The notes under the pieces were generated by a model. That model saw only the letters and a program-made list of their open reading frames with translations, did not search any database and was not told where the DNA came from. A stretch of DNA of 64,000 nt from Mucilaginibacter pineti (lineage in GTDB: Bacteria; Bacteroidota; Bacteroidia; Sphingobacteriales; Sphingobacteriaceae): positions 62,001 through 126,000 of the forward strand of contig NZ_FNAI01000019.1 in assembly GCF_900101875.1 (NCBI RefSeq), given 5' to 3'. Position numbers and translations under genes: made by a program. Below are positions 24,678-33,071 of this stretch, one piece after another. Within the stretch, counting starts at the first letter, position 1. Each line of letters begins with the position of its first letter.

Positions 24678-26822
24678 CTACTTAATCACTTCCCAACCCT
24701 TAACCACATACCGTTGTTTTTTAAAGCCGCCGCTGCGTTTTACGCTGCCTTTGTTATTCATGTAGGATAGCTCAACATTATTATAGCTGCCGGTTTGAAA
24801 GTTAAACGTTATGCCATCGTCCTCAAAAAGCGAGGTGCTTACCGGGTTTGCGCCATACACCTTGCAGTTGATCTCGAATTTGGTGTCGGGTGTAATAAAC
24901 TCTACAGGTTTGGCCAGCGGCAGTATGGTGCCTTCTTTTATAAAGATGGGCAGTTGGGTGTATGATGGTTTAATGGTGTATGATTTGCCGCCCTCAAACT
25001 TTTGATTGGTGTTAAAATCGTACCAGTTCCCTGCGGGCAGGTAAACCTTTCGCTCGTCTGCGGCTTCGGTTAGCGGGGCGGCCAGTATGTTCTGGCCGAT
25101 CATGTATTCGTCTGATATATCGAACGTGTTTTTATCCTGCGGGTAATCAACCACCAGGGCGCGGAAAGGTGGGATACCTTTTAACCTATAATCGGCAAAG
25201 GCCCTGTACAGGTAAGGCACCAGGCTCATCCTGAAATTCAGCAGCGTGCGCACATCTGCCTCTACCTGTTTGGCTTCGGGCATCAGCTCGTTTTTGTTGT
25301 TTTTATCCCTGTCTATCTGCAGCCAGGGTGGGTTTTGCAAGTACCACGAATTGTAAAGTGTTTGTGCCGATAATACCGCTGTTTGACTCCGGCGCATAAA
25401 ATCCTTTATCGATTTCGACTCCCTTACCTCGGGCGACCAGATCAGCCCCGAAAAGCCGGAATTAACAATCATGCGGATATACTCGTCATGCTCATAAGTG
25501 TCGCTATATAATGCCGCCGGATATGACGACGCGAAAGAGCTGGATGCTCTTACATCTAAAAATGTACGCAGGTTAAGCGTTTTATAAATATTGTAAACCG
25601 TTTTTTGATAAAGCAGGCCAAATACCTGGTGCATCTGCTCGCCATCTAAACCCGAAGGAAAGCGGCTATGCTCCGGAAAACTCCAGGTAGAGTTGCCGGT
25701 GGTGAGGTTGGAGTTATCGCACTCGTCCATTTTAAAGCCCGATATGCCATGCTTAACAAAAGTTTCCTGGTGATAATCGGCAAAAAGCTTGCGGGCAGAT
25801 GGATCGGCAAAATCGGGTACCAACCCGTTCCAAACCAGGTAATCGCCAGATTTGGTTTTAAGCGGTTCATACAGCGGCGATTTTGGCGATACAAAAGCGT
25901 GTTCCCATAAATTAATATGGAAACCCTTGTTTTTCATGGTATCAATAAATTCATTTGGCGATGGGAAGAATTGGTTGTTCCAAACGTACGAGCAGGAATA
26001 GGCCGCCGTTTGCCACCTCGGTTCCAGCCCCAGCACATCGCAGGGGATATGGTTTGCCCTGAAGTAGGCGGCCATTTTACCCACCTGCTGCTGGCTAAAA
26101 TCCGCCTTAACGCGGTACTTAACACCCAGGCCCCACATGGCAGGCAAAGCCCCACCGCCCGAAAACAGGTTGTAACGCTGCAACACATTCAGCAGGTCGG
26201 GTCCTTCAAAAACGTATATTTCGATGCCTTTGGCTCCAGGCACATCTACCGATACATTGCCGCTGCCATTATCCTTGTTCTTGTAAAGCTCATCGACAGA
26301 GTTGCCGCCGGTATTATTTTTTACAACAGCCGCACCATTATTTTTGGCAGTAGTGCCGCAATAAAAAGTGGTGTAGCGGGTGGTGTTCACCAAAATGCCA
26401 TAACCTTTGTTTGATACATAAAAGGTAGTTGGCGCATGGGTATAACCCAGATCTGCCGATGGATTATCATTAACAATGGGCTTTTTGCGCAGGCCCCGCT
26501 GGTTAAACGACCCTATCTGCAAGCCGAAACCATAAAGTTGTTCGGTATCATCCAAAGGGATTTCTACCAATACGCCCCTATCGGTAATGTTTACGCGGAT
26601 GGCGTTTACATCAAACGGAAGTTTGGCGGCAGGGAGTTTGGCAAGGGCATCGGTCAGGGGCTTTTCCTCGCAAAAGCTGTAGGGGGTAAGCTTGTCAATA
26701 ACGCCGGTGCTTATTTTTTTAATACCCGGCGCTACATCGGTGGTAACCGCTTCCTGCGCATGGCTGGTTAAAAAACATAGCTGCAGTAAACAGCATAAGA
26801 TATAGGTTAATTTGTTTTTCAT
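24678..26822 (-). CDS. Secreted glycoside hydrolase family 31
   Basis: The 714-residue protein has a signal peptide (MKNKLTYILCCLLQLCFLTSHAQ), an N-terminal beta-sandwich ending in LYGFGLQIGSFNQRG, and a TIM barrel with the nucleophile motif GFKMDECDN (Asp366). A C-terminal beta domain follows (MIGQNILAAPLTEAADERKVYLPAGNWYDF). GH31 enzymes are retaining alpha-glycosidases (alpha-glucosidase, alpha-xylosidase, alpha-galactosidase). At the usual acid/base position, where many members have HD-I-G-G, this one reads IWSPEVRES with Glu465 and no Asp, so it belongs to an atypical branch. It is divergent from the GH30 gene, with a 102-nt shared promoter region. Confidence 0.92.
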   Translation of the reverse strand: MKNKLTYILCCLLQLCFLTSHAQEAVTTDVAPGIKKISTGVIDKLTPYSFCEEKPLTDALAKLPAAKLPFDVNAIRVNITDRGVLVEIPLDDTEQLYGFGLQIGSFNQRGLRKKPIVNDNPSADLGYTHAPTTFYVSNKGYGILVNTTRYTTFYCGTTAKNNGAAVVKNNTGGNSVDELYKNKDNGSGNVSVDVPGAKGIEIYVFEGPDLLNVLQRYNLFSGGGALPAMWGLGVKYRVKADFSQQQVGKMAAYFRANHIPCDVLGLEPRWQTAAYSCSYVWNNQFFPSPNEFIDTMKNKGFHINLWEHAFVSPKSPLYEPLKTKSGDYLVWNGLVPDFADPSARKLFADYHQETFVKHGISGFKMDECDNSNLTTGNSTWSFPEHSRFPSGLDGEQMHQVFGLLYQKTVYNIYKTLNLRTFLDVRASSSFASSYPAALYSDTYEHDEYIRMIVNSGFSGLIWSPEVRESKSIKDFMRRSQTAVLSAQTLYNSWYLQNPPWLQIDRDKNNKNELMPEAKQVEADVRTLLNFRMSLVPYLYRAFADYRLKGIPPFRALVVDYPQDKNTFDISDEYMIGQNILAAPLTEAADERKVYLPAGNWYDFNTNQKFEGGKSYTIKPSYTQLPIFIKEGTILPLAKPVEFITPDTKFEINCKVYGANPVSTSLFEDDGITFNFQTGSYNNVELSYMNNKGSVKRSGGFKKQRYVVKGWEVIK

Positions 26823-26924
26823 GTATTGTAATAATCCTATGATACAGGGTTTAAAAATACTTTATCAGCGCTTAAATTAGGCATATAAGTACGATATTTA
26901 GTCGAATTAAAAATATACCCCATT

Positions 26925-28460
26925 TTGTCACTATCAACTACCCTCAAGAAAACACTCCTGATAATTGCCCCCGTACTGTTTTCTGCCGCTTCTGCAAACG
27001 GACAGGATAAAACGGTTACCGTAAATATCAACCTGTTAAACACCCACCAAACAATCAGCAATTTTAGCGCCTCGGATGCCTGGGCCTGCCAGTTTGTTGG
27101 TAATTGGCCCGATGAAAAAAGGAACAAGATTGCTGATCTGCTTTTCAGTTCGGCCACTAATGCCGATGGTTCGCCCAGGGGCATTGCCTTATCTATGTGG
27201 CGGTTTAATATTGGCGCGGGCAGCACCCAGCAAGGCGACCAGGGCGGCATCAAGGACGAATGGCACCGCACCGAATCGTTTTTAAACAGCGATGGTACCT
27301 ATAACTGGCAAACGCAGACCGGGCAGCTATGGTTTTTAAAGGCAGCCAAGGCAAGAGGAGTGAAGGAGTTTTTGGGGTTTAGCAATAGTCCGCCGATATG
27401 GTTTACTGTAAATGGCAAGGGGTTTGCAAGTAACAGCAAAACCAACATTGCCCCGGATAAGTACGATGCATTTGCCGCCTACCTTGCAAGGGTTGTGAAA
27501 GGTGTTGAGCAAACCACAAAAGTTAAACTAAACTACATAAGCCCGGTAAACGAACCCCAATGGGCCTGGAGCGACAATAAGCAGGAAGGCAGCCCCTATA
27601 ACAACGCCGAGATAAGCGGACTTGTGAAAACTATTGATAAGGCTTTTGTAAAGGATAACATTAAATCGAAGATAATTGTGGGCGAGGCGGGCAGTATTAA
27701 CTACCTCTACTCGGGCAACAGCCAGGGCAAGGGCAACCAGGTGCAGGAATTTTTCAGGCCGGCATCAGCCAATTACATCGGCGATCTTAAAAGCGTAAGT
27801 AAAACCATTACGGCGCATAGTTATTTCACCACATCGCCAATGGCAACTGCTGTAAAAATGCGCAGGATGCTGGCCGATACCGTAGCCACCATCCCCGGCC
27901 TTAGTTTCTGGCAATCAGAATATTGCATTTTGGGCGGCAATGCAGGAGAGATTGACGGCGGCAAGCGCGACCTTGGTATTGATGCCGCCCTGTACATGGC
28001 GGGCGTTATCCATACCGATTTGACGGCAGCCAATGCTTCGGCATGGCAGTGGTGGCTGGCTATTTCGCCCTATGATTATAAAGACGGACTGATCTACGTA
28101 GATAAAAATAAAACCGATGGCAATTATTACCCCTCAAAAATGCTTTGGGTATTAGGTAACTATAGTAGGTTCATAAAACCCGGTGCCATCCGTGTTGATG
28201 CCGACGCCGCCACCACTCCCGAACTGAAAAAGCCGCTGCTTGTTTCGGCATTTACCAAAGGCAAGGATGTTACCATCGTTATCATCAACCAAAATACAGA
28301 TGAAACGCCCGTGAGCTTAAACACCGGCAACAGCAAAATAACGCTAACTAAACGCTATACTACATCGCAAACAGAGGAGCTGAAACCGGGCAGTATTACC
28401 GGCAATAATATTACGGTTCCCGCACGTTCGGTAGTAACGTTGATTGGAGTGGTTAAGTAG
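26925..28460 (+). CDS. Secreted glycoside hydrolase family 30 (endo-1,6-beta-galactanase-like), TTG start
   Basis: The 511-residue protein has a signal peptide (KKTLLIIAPVLFSAASANGQ) and a TIM barrel with acid/base Glu210 in SPVNEPQWAW and nucleophile Glu332 in FWQSEYCILGG. A C-terminal beta domain follows (VTIVIINQNTDETPVSL, TVPARSVVTLIGVVK). It is closest in style to endo-1,6-beta-galactanase and glucuronoarabinoxylan branches of GH30, but substrate is not fixed by the motifs. The only usable start is TTG at 26925; an in-frame stop lies 39 nt upstream with no ATG or GTG between. The gene is divergent from GH31. Confidence 0.9.
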   Translation: MSLSTTLKKTLLIIAPVLFSAASANGQDKTVTVNINLLNTHQTISNFSASDAWACQFVGNWPDEKRNKIADLLFSSATNADGSPRGIALSMWRFNIGAGSTQQGDQGGIKDEWHRTESFLNSDGTYNWQTQTGQLWFLKAAKARGVKEFLGFSNSPPIWFTVNGKGFASNSKTNIAPDKYDAFAAYLARVVKGVEQTTKVKLNYISPVNEPQWAWSDNKQEGSPYNNAEISGLVKTIDKAFVKDNIKSKIIVGEAGSINYLYSGNSQGKGNQVQEFFRPASANYIGDLKSVSKTITAHSYFTTSPMATAVKMRRMLADTVATIPGLSFWQSEYCILGGNAGEIDGGKRDLGIDAALYMAGVIHTDLTAANASAWQWWLAISPYDYKDGLIYVDKNKTDGNYYPSKMLWVLGNYSRFIKPGAIRVDADAATTPELKKPLLVSAFTKGKDVTIVIINQNTDETPVSLNTGNSKITLTKRYTTSQTEELKPGSITGNNITVPARSVVTLIGVVK

Positions 28461-28522
28461 CCTCACCCCAACCCCTCTCCAAGGGAGAGGGGCTAAGAAT
28501 TACGTGTATGAAATAAAAGAAG

Positions 28523-28602
28523 TTGTCATTCTGAGGAACGAAGAATCTGCTCTACGACTATACTTATACAAGAAATAGATCCTTCGTTCCTCAGGATGAC
28601 AA
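28523..28602. repeat. Palindromic element, 'TTGTCATTCTGAGG' family
   Basis: TTGTCATTCTGAGGAACGAA at the left pairs with TTCGTTCCTCAGGATGACAA at the right with few mismatches. Related copies lie at 28771-28850 and 50188-50280. Confidence 0.8.
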
Positions 28603-28770
28603 ACTGATTTCAGGGCGGCGGCGTTTGAAATGCCGCTATTTTTTTACTGATGCTTTCGCTCGTTTTTTAATTCCCCTCTTGAGAGGGGCGAGCGATGGAA
28701 ACGCGCGGTGGCGGGGTGTGTTCACTGCTAAGCCAAGTCCCCTCGGAATCGCACATATCCTTTAAAAAGG

Positions 28771-28850
28771 TTGTCATTCTGAACGTAGTGAAGAATCTAT
28801 TGTACGCTATGCAATTCTTAGAATAGATCCTTCGTACCTCAGGATGACAA
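28771..28850. repeat. Palindromic element, 'TTGTCATTCTGA' family, next to the flippase-like gene
   Basis: TTGTCATTCTGAACGTAGTG pairs with the right half ending CCTCAGGATGACAA. It lies 8 nt beyond the stop of the flippase-like gene and could double as its terminator. The 28461-28858 gap also holds an ACCCCTCTCC...GGAGAGGGG hairpin and no gene. Confidence 0.8.
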
Positions 28851-28858
28851 ACTATCTA

Positions 28859-29950
28859 TTAAGAAGTTACATCCTGCTTCAGCGTTTGTTTCCTCAGTAA
28901 ACTGATCACCACATAAGCGCCAATCATGGCCGGGAAAAACAACAGAAATGAGCGTTGCAGCAGCGTAAATATAGGCAGTATAGCTGCCGGCACAATCCGG
29001 CCGAATAATACTGAGATCCCCACCTCGGCAAAACCACTACCACCCGGGCTGGGTGCAAAATATATCATAAACTGTATCAGCACCTGAATAGATATCACCT
29101 GTAACAAGCTGGCGTTTATGCCCAGTCCAAGTAATATTACATATTGCATACAGTATTTATTGAGGTACATTACCGTAGTTATCAGCAAACTCAGCGGAAA
29201 CAGGATTGGGTTATCCTTTAATATGATGCTGCAGGTTTGCTGGTATTTGTTAATGCTGGCGAAAGAGTTATCGGCCCAGCGGTCCATTTTTTCACGGCGG
29301 CGCGGGAATATAGCCGATACCAGGTTGGCAAGCTTTCGGATAATTACCCCCATCCAAACCGGTTTCCAGAAAGCCAGTAAAAAAGCAAGTAAAAACAGCA
29401 GGAAAAAGCTGAAACCATATTTAAGCATCGACGGAATAATACCGCTTACCGAACTGGTATCCATAAACATAATGGCCACAAAACCTGCCAGCGGCATAAA
29501 TATCAGCGTAGCACCCATGTTTATCAGGCTTACCGCGAAGGATTGGATGAACGTCATCCCGTTGCTGGTGTACACAAATATTTGTGCCGGTCCGGCCCCG
29601 CCATGCGCCGGGGTAACTGCCCCCATAAACATATTGGCCACGTTGGCCCTAAAGCTTACCCAGTGCGATACCACCGGATTCAGCTTACGAATGTAAATAT
29701 GGTTACGCCAGCTGCCCATCATCAAATCGCCAAAAAGCATAATGAGGCAAATAAAAATGTACTTGTAGGAAATATGCTGCAACGCCTTAACCGTGTTGCC
29801 GGTATTGGTATAAAAAAAGATGCCGGCAATGGTAACAACCGTAATAAGGGCAAACCAAAGCGCACCCTTAATTATCAGTTTTTTATTAAATACCTTTTGT
29901 ACTTCCTGTTTCTCTTCTATTGTGGCGTTTTCCTCGTTTGCAGGTATCAT
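28859..29950 (-). CDS. UPF0104 / lysylphosphatidylglycerol synthase transmembrane-domain protein
   Basis: The 363-residue inner-membrane protein has about eight helices. It carries the flippase-like signatures VSFRANVANMFMGAVTPAHGGAGPAQIFV and the C-terminal MIYFAPSPGGSGFAEVG. Proteins of this fold occur alone (YbhN-like) or as the N-terminal flippase part of MprF. This one lacks the cytosolic tRNA-dependent synthase domain, so lipid or isoprenoid-lipid translocation, not lysine transfer, is likely. It stands alone on its strand. Confidence 0.88.
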   Translation of the reverse strand: MIPANEENATIEEKQEVQKVFNKKLIIKGALWFALITVVTIAGIFFYTNTGNTVKALQHISYKYIFICLIMLFGDLMMGSWRNHIYIRKLNPVVSHWVSFRANVANMFMGAVTPAHGGAGPAQIFVYTSNGMTFIQSFAVSLINMGATLIFMPLAGFVAIMFMDTSSVSGIIPSMLKYGFSFFLLFLLAFLLAFWKPVWMGVIIRKLANLVSAIFPRRREKMDRWADNSFASINKYQQTCSIILKDNPILFPLSLLITTVMYLNKYCMQYVILLGLGINASLLQVISIQVLIQFMIYFAPSPGGSGFAEVGISVLFGRIVPAAILPIFTLLQRSFLLFFPAMIGAYVVISLLRKQTLKQDVTS

Positions 29951-30085
29951 TATGGGCGTAACGTATTAATATGTATAACAAGCATTTAATGAACAACAAC
30001 GCATATAATAACACGATGTTGCCATTTGCGCAAAGGTAAATTAATAATTTTTAATACCTAACGCCGCTTCGTCACGCTATAATAC

Positions 30086-30676
30086 TTATTTGGCAATAAG
30101 TTTAAGGGCTTCCTGTATATAATAAGCTCCCGAGGTTGAGTAGCTAAGCTGCAATGCAAACCCATGCCCGTGCGCATCCATTTTTAATAAGGATTTGCGC
30201 AGTATGTTTATCACCTTTTCGGCACTGTGTTTTTGCAGAAAATCCTCGTACTGAAATTGCAGAAACACCAGGCAAAGGGCGTTTTCCATCGTTTGTACTT
30301 CGGCATCAACCTTTATTTTTTGTTTCAGGATAATTTGCTTTACCCGCGCTATCTGTGCGTCGGTATAGCCAAGTTCGGCCAAAATAGCCGATGCTTTTTC
30401 GGCGTGGTGCAGGGCAAGATCTTTACGCCATTGCAAATATGGCTCGCGCCCCTCGGGGTAGCTGTTACGCGGAATTTCCCACCGGCCAATATGCTGACTG
30501 CGAGATGCTAACAGCAGTTCCTCGCTGGCTTCCGGGTCGAGCTTTAACACCCAATCGTACAGCTTAAGCGCCAAAAAATATTCCTGCGGATAAACTACAC
30601 CCTCCCAGGAAATACTGTTAGGATCGGCCTGGTTATAGGCATCAAATTGTTCAAAGGCTTTATTTAGCTGACTCAT
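30086..30676 (-). CDS. DUF4202 family protein
   Basis: The 196-residue cytosolic helical protein starts MSQLNKAFEQFDAYNQADPN. The conserved HIGRWEIPRNSYPEGREPYLQWR and HHAEKASAILAE blocks and ENALCLVFLQFQYEDF are the marks of DUF4202. The several conserved His and Glu suggest an HD-domain-like metal site. No function is established. It is flanked by a 135-nt gap downstream and a 1.2-kb repeat-filled gap upstream. Confidence 0.85.
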   Translation of the reverse strand: MSQLNKAFEQFDAYNQADPNSISWEGVVYPQEYFLALKLYDWVLKLDPEASEELLLASRSQHIGRWEIPRNSYPEGREPYLQWRKDLALHHAEKASAILAELGYTDAQIARVKQIILKQKIKVDAEVQTMENALCLVFLQFQYEDFLQKHSAEKVINILRKSLLKMDAHGHGFALQLSYSTSGAYYIQEALKLIAK

Positions 30677-30935
30677 TAAGCCAAATTAACATTTTTATGG
30701 TAGTTTTTAACTGATTATTTTGATGAGGGTGTAATCCACAATGCATATTCTGCTTACTATCTATAAGCAATTTATTTGCTCCGTCAGGAACTACCTATTT
30801 GTAGCAAAAAAACAAGAAGAAGCTTTGCGCCGTAGGTGCTACCCCGGATATAAGATGTATAATACTTTGGGCAATGCCTTCGGCCCGGGCTGTACGCTCA
30901 TACTGCACAAGCCTTAGCCACTGGCCGGTATCCCA

Positions 30936-31086
30936 ATGGCATTAAGTTAAGGATTTTGTCATTTCGACCAACGGGAGAAATCTTATACGTTTTGCAAGGT
31001 TTCCGCCGATATGTATAAGATTTCTCACTCGTACCTCGTATCGAAATGACAAACTTTTTAGTTATTATTCCTTAACTTAATGACAT
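30936..31086. repeat. Composite nested hairpin 1
   Basis: Outer arms ATGGCATTAAGTTAAGGA (30936-30953) and its near-complement (31069-31086, one mismatch) enclose inner arms TTGTCATTTCGA (30956-30967) and TCGAAATGACAA (31041-31052). Direct repeats GGCCGGTATCC also lie just outside (30923 and 31088 regions). The 30677-31854 gap holds this and three more elements; I see no gene in it. Confidence 0.8.
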
Positions 31087-31228
31087 TGGCCGGTATCCGC
31101 TGCCATCCCTATTGCAAGGTTGTCTGAACCGCGATTTATCGGATTAAGGGATTGGTCGGATTTATAATGTTAATTTTTCGTCGTCACTCGGTACTATGCG
31201 TTTCAGCTTGCGTTCGGCTGAAGCCCTT

Positions 31229-31406
31229 AAGTGTTGGGAAGATGGATTTTTATAAAAATGTTGTCATTTCGATAGAGCATGGGGTGGGGAAAAGCGTGGT
31301 GCGAAAGAGAAATCTTCTGCGGGATACATAGCTTCAATGCATATCGAATAAGATTTCTCCTCGTACCTCGTTCGAAATGACAACCCTTTCTATCTTCCCA
31401 ACACTT
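31229..31406. repeat. Composite nested hairpin 2
   Basis: Perfect 15-bp outer arms AAGTGTTGGGAAGAT (31229-31243) and ATCTTCCCAACACTT (31392-31406) enclose the conserved inner arms TTGTCATTTCGA (31261-31272) and TCGAAATGACAA (31372-31383). Confidence 0.85.
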
Positions 31407-31409
31407 GTA

Positions 31410-31497
31410 GTTTGTAACGAGTGCTTAACCCGGTTACGCGATTGCATCGCGAAGAAGCGTCGCAGACGCAGGAACATATTAAGCACTCGTTACAAAC
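31410..31497. repeat. Inverted repeat with perfect 19-bp arms
   Basis: GTTTGTAACGAGTGCTTAA (31410-31428) and TTAAGCACTCGTTACAAAC (31479-31497) enclose a GC-rich centre with GCGTCGCAGACGC. A partial copy of the right half lies at 49090-49137, again directly beside a composite hairpin. Confidence 0.85.
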
Positions 31498-31546
31498 GAG
31501 CGCAAGGAAAGGGGGCGTCATAGAAGATTTGCAAAACGCAGAGTTT

Positions 31547-31731
31547 ACTCACCCGACCATCGCTACGCTTGGTCACCCTCTCTTCAGCTTCGCTGGAAAG
31601 AGGGGACGGATTAGTGGAGATATTTAAGGGGAGATCCGTTACTAACAAACAGTAGACAAAAGAAAAAATGTCTTAACCCTCTTTACGGCTTGCCGTAGAG
31701 GGTCGGCCAGCGAAGCGTAGCCGGGGTGAGT
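31547..31731. repeat. Long inverted repeat, 'ACTCACCCCG' family, second copy
   Basis: ACTCACCCG at the left end pairs with CGGGGTGAGT at the right end around CCCTCT...AGAGGG stems. It is related to 15702-15866. Confidence 0.7.
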
Positions 31732-31854
31732 CCAACCACCATGCAGAGCAATCACCGCCCCCCCCTCTTTACAATTCCTTAATCCTGCAATATCATTCAC
31801 CTAACCATTGCTTAATATCTTAGCCCAAGTAAAAATATCCTCATCCCCAACAAT

Positions 31855-32829
31855 ATGAAACGCAGAGATTTTGTCAGGAATACGGCGCTGGGCGCTTTAG
31901 GAGCTACACTGGTTGGTCCGTTGGATGCCCTTGCCGAAAGCCGGGTTACGCATTTTGAAAGTGACGACCTGTCGCCAAGCGCATCAAAATCTGATGACTT
32001 TGCGGCGTATTTTATTGCAATTGGCGATTGGGGCCGCAATGGCGAGTACGACCAGCAGGAAGTAGCCAAACAAATGGGCTTATGGGCTGCCAGTCACCCT
32101 AATGATTTTGTGATATCTGTTGGTGATAACTTTTATCCCAAGGGCGTTATCAGCGAAACTGACCCTTTGTGGCACTACTCATTCGAAAATATTTATACCG
32201 CACATTCCCTGCAATGCGATTGGTTTGCGATTTTGGGCAACCACGATTACCTGGCCGATCCGGATGCACAGATCCGTTACGCTAAAGTGAGCCGTCGCTG
32301 GAACATGCCCGCCCGCTACTACACTAAAGAAGTTTCACTGGGCGATAACAAAGGCAAGGCCCTTTTTTTAATGATAGATACCGACCCCATGCTGCACGAA
32401 TCGTTTAAGGATTATACCGAAAAACAGATAACCTGGATAAACGATCAGTTAAGCAAGGCATCGGCCGATGTAAAGTGGAAGATAATTGTAGGGCACCATC
32501 CGTATTATACCGTTGGCCCGCGTATTAACAATTACGATACGCTTACGGTAAGAAAAGCGTTGTCGAAAACCTTCGAAGATCATAAGGTGGATATTTACCT
32601 CTCTGGTCATGATCATTCCCTGCAACACCTCAAGCCTGAGGGCTTTACCCATCAGTTTATTTCGGGCGCCGGTTCCGAGCTTACGCCGGTAACTACGGGT
32701 ATCCCCTACAGCCGTTTCCAGGCATCTGAACATGGTTTTATGTATTTTTCGGTAAGGGCCGATAAGCTTAATGTTAAAGCTATCAACGCCGCAGGCGCGG
32801 TTCTTTACCAAACCGAACTAAGCAAGTAG
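31855..32829 (+). CDS. Exported purple-acid-phosphatase-like metallophosphoesterase
   Basis: The 324-residue protein has a twin-arginine signal (MKRRDFVRNTALGALGATL). The full metallophosphoesterase set is present: GDWGRN (Asp58), GDNFY (Asp91, Asn92, Tyr94), GNHD (129-131), GHHPYYT and SGHDHSLQH. The Tyr in GDNFY is the metal-ligand tyrosine of purple acid (tartrate-resistant, type 5) phosphatases, so an Fe-containing dinuclear centre folded before Tat export is plausible. It should release phosphate from organic esters in the periplasm. It stands alone between repeat-rich gaps. Confidence 0.9.
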   Translation: MKRRDFVRNTALGALGATLVGPLDALAESRVTHFESDDLSPSASKSDDFAAYFIAIGDWGRNGEYDQQEVAKQMGLWAASHPNDFVISVGDNFYPKGVISETDPLWHYSFENIYTAHSLQCDWFAILGNHDYLADPDAQIRYAKVSRRWNMPARYYTKEVSLGDNKGKALFLMIDTDPMLHESFKDYTEKQITWINDQLSKASADVKWKIIVGHHPYYTVGPRINNYDTLTVRKALSKTFEDHKVDIYLSGHDHSLQHLKPEGFTHQFISGAGSELTPVTTGIPYSRFQASEHGFMYFSVRADKLNVKAINAAGAVLYQTELSK

Positions 32830-32906
32830 GCATTTTGCCTACTTTTCGATATGTGATTATAGCTTATATATAGCTGTCTGAATTTGATTATTTATCTATT
32901 ATCTAA

Positions 32907-33046
32907 AATTCATTGCCGTTGACTTTAGTCAACGGAATAATGACTGGAAAACGAAGGGCTTTAGCCCAAATGCCGCCCGTATAATTGGGCTGAAGCCCGC
33001 AATAATGCTTCACATTACCGTCGGCTAAAGTCAACGGCAATGAATT
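32907..33046. repeat. Inverted repeat with perfect 21-bp arms
   Basis: The arms at 32907-32927 and 33026-33046 are exact complements, with core CATTGCCGTTGACTTTA. A second internal pair, GGGCTTTAGCCC and GGGCTGAAGCCC, lies between them. It sits between the convergent phosphatase and YdcF-like genes. Confidence 0.85.
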
Positions 33047-33071
33047 AAAATTTCGTTTTTGAGGCAGCTTC

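Noticed and set aside
31421..31627. Open frame of 68 codons in the repeat-rich gap
   Set aside because: It lies across palindromic repeats and has no domain, promoter or start context.
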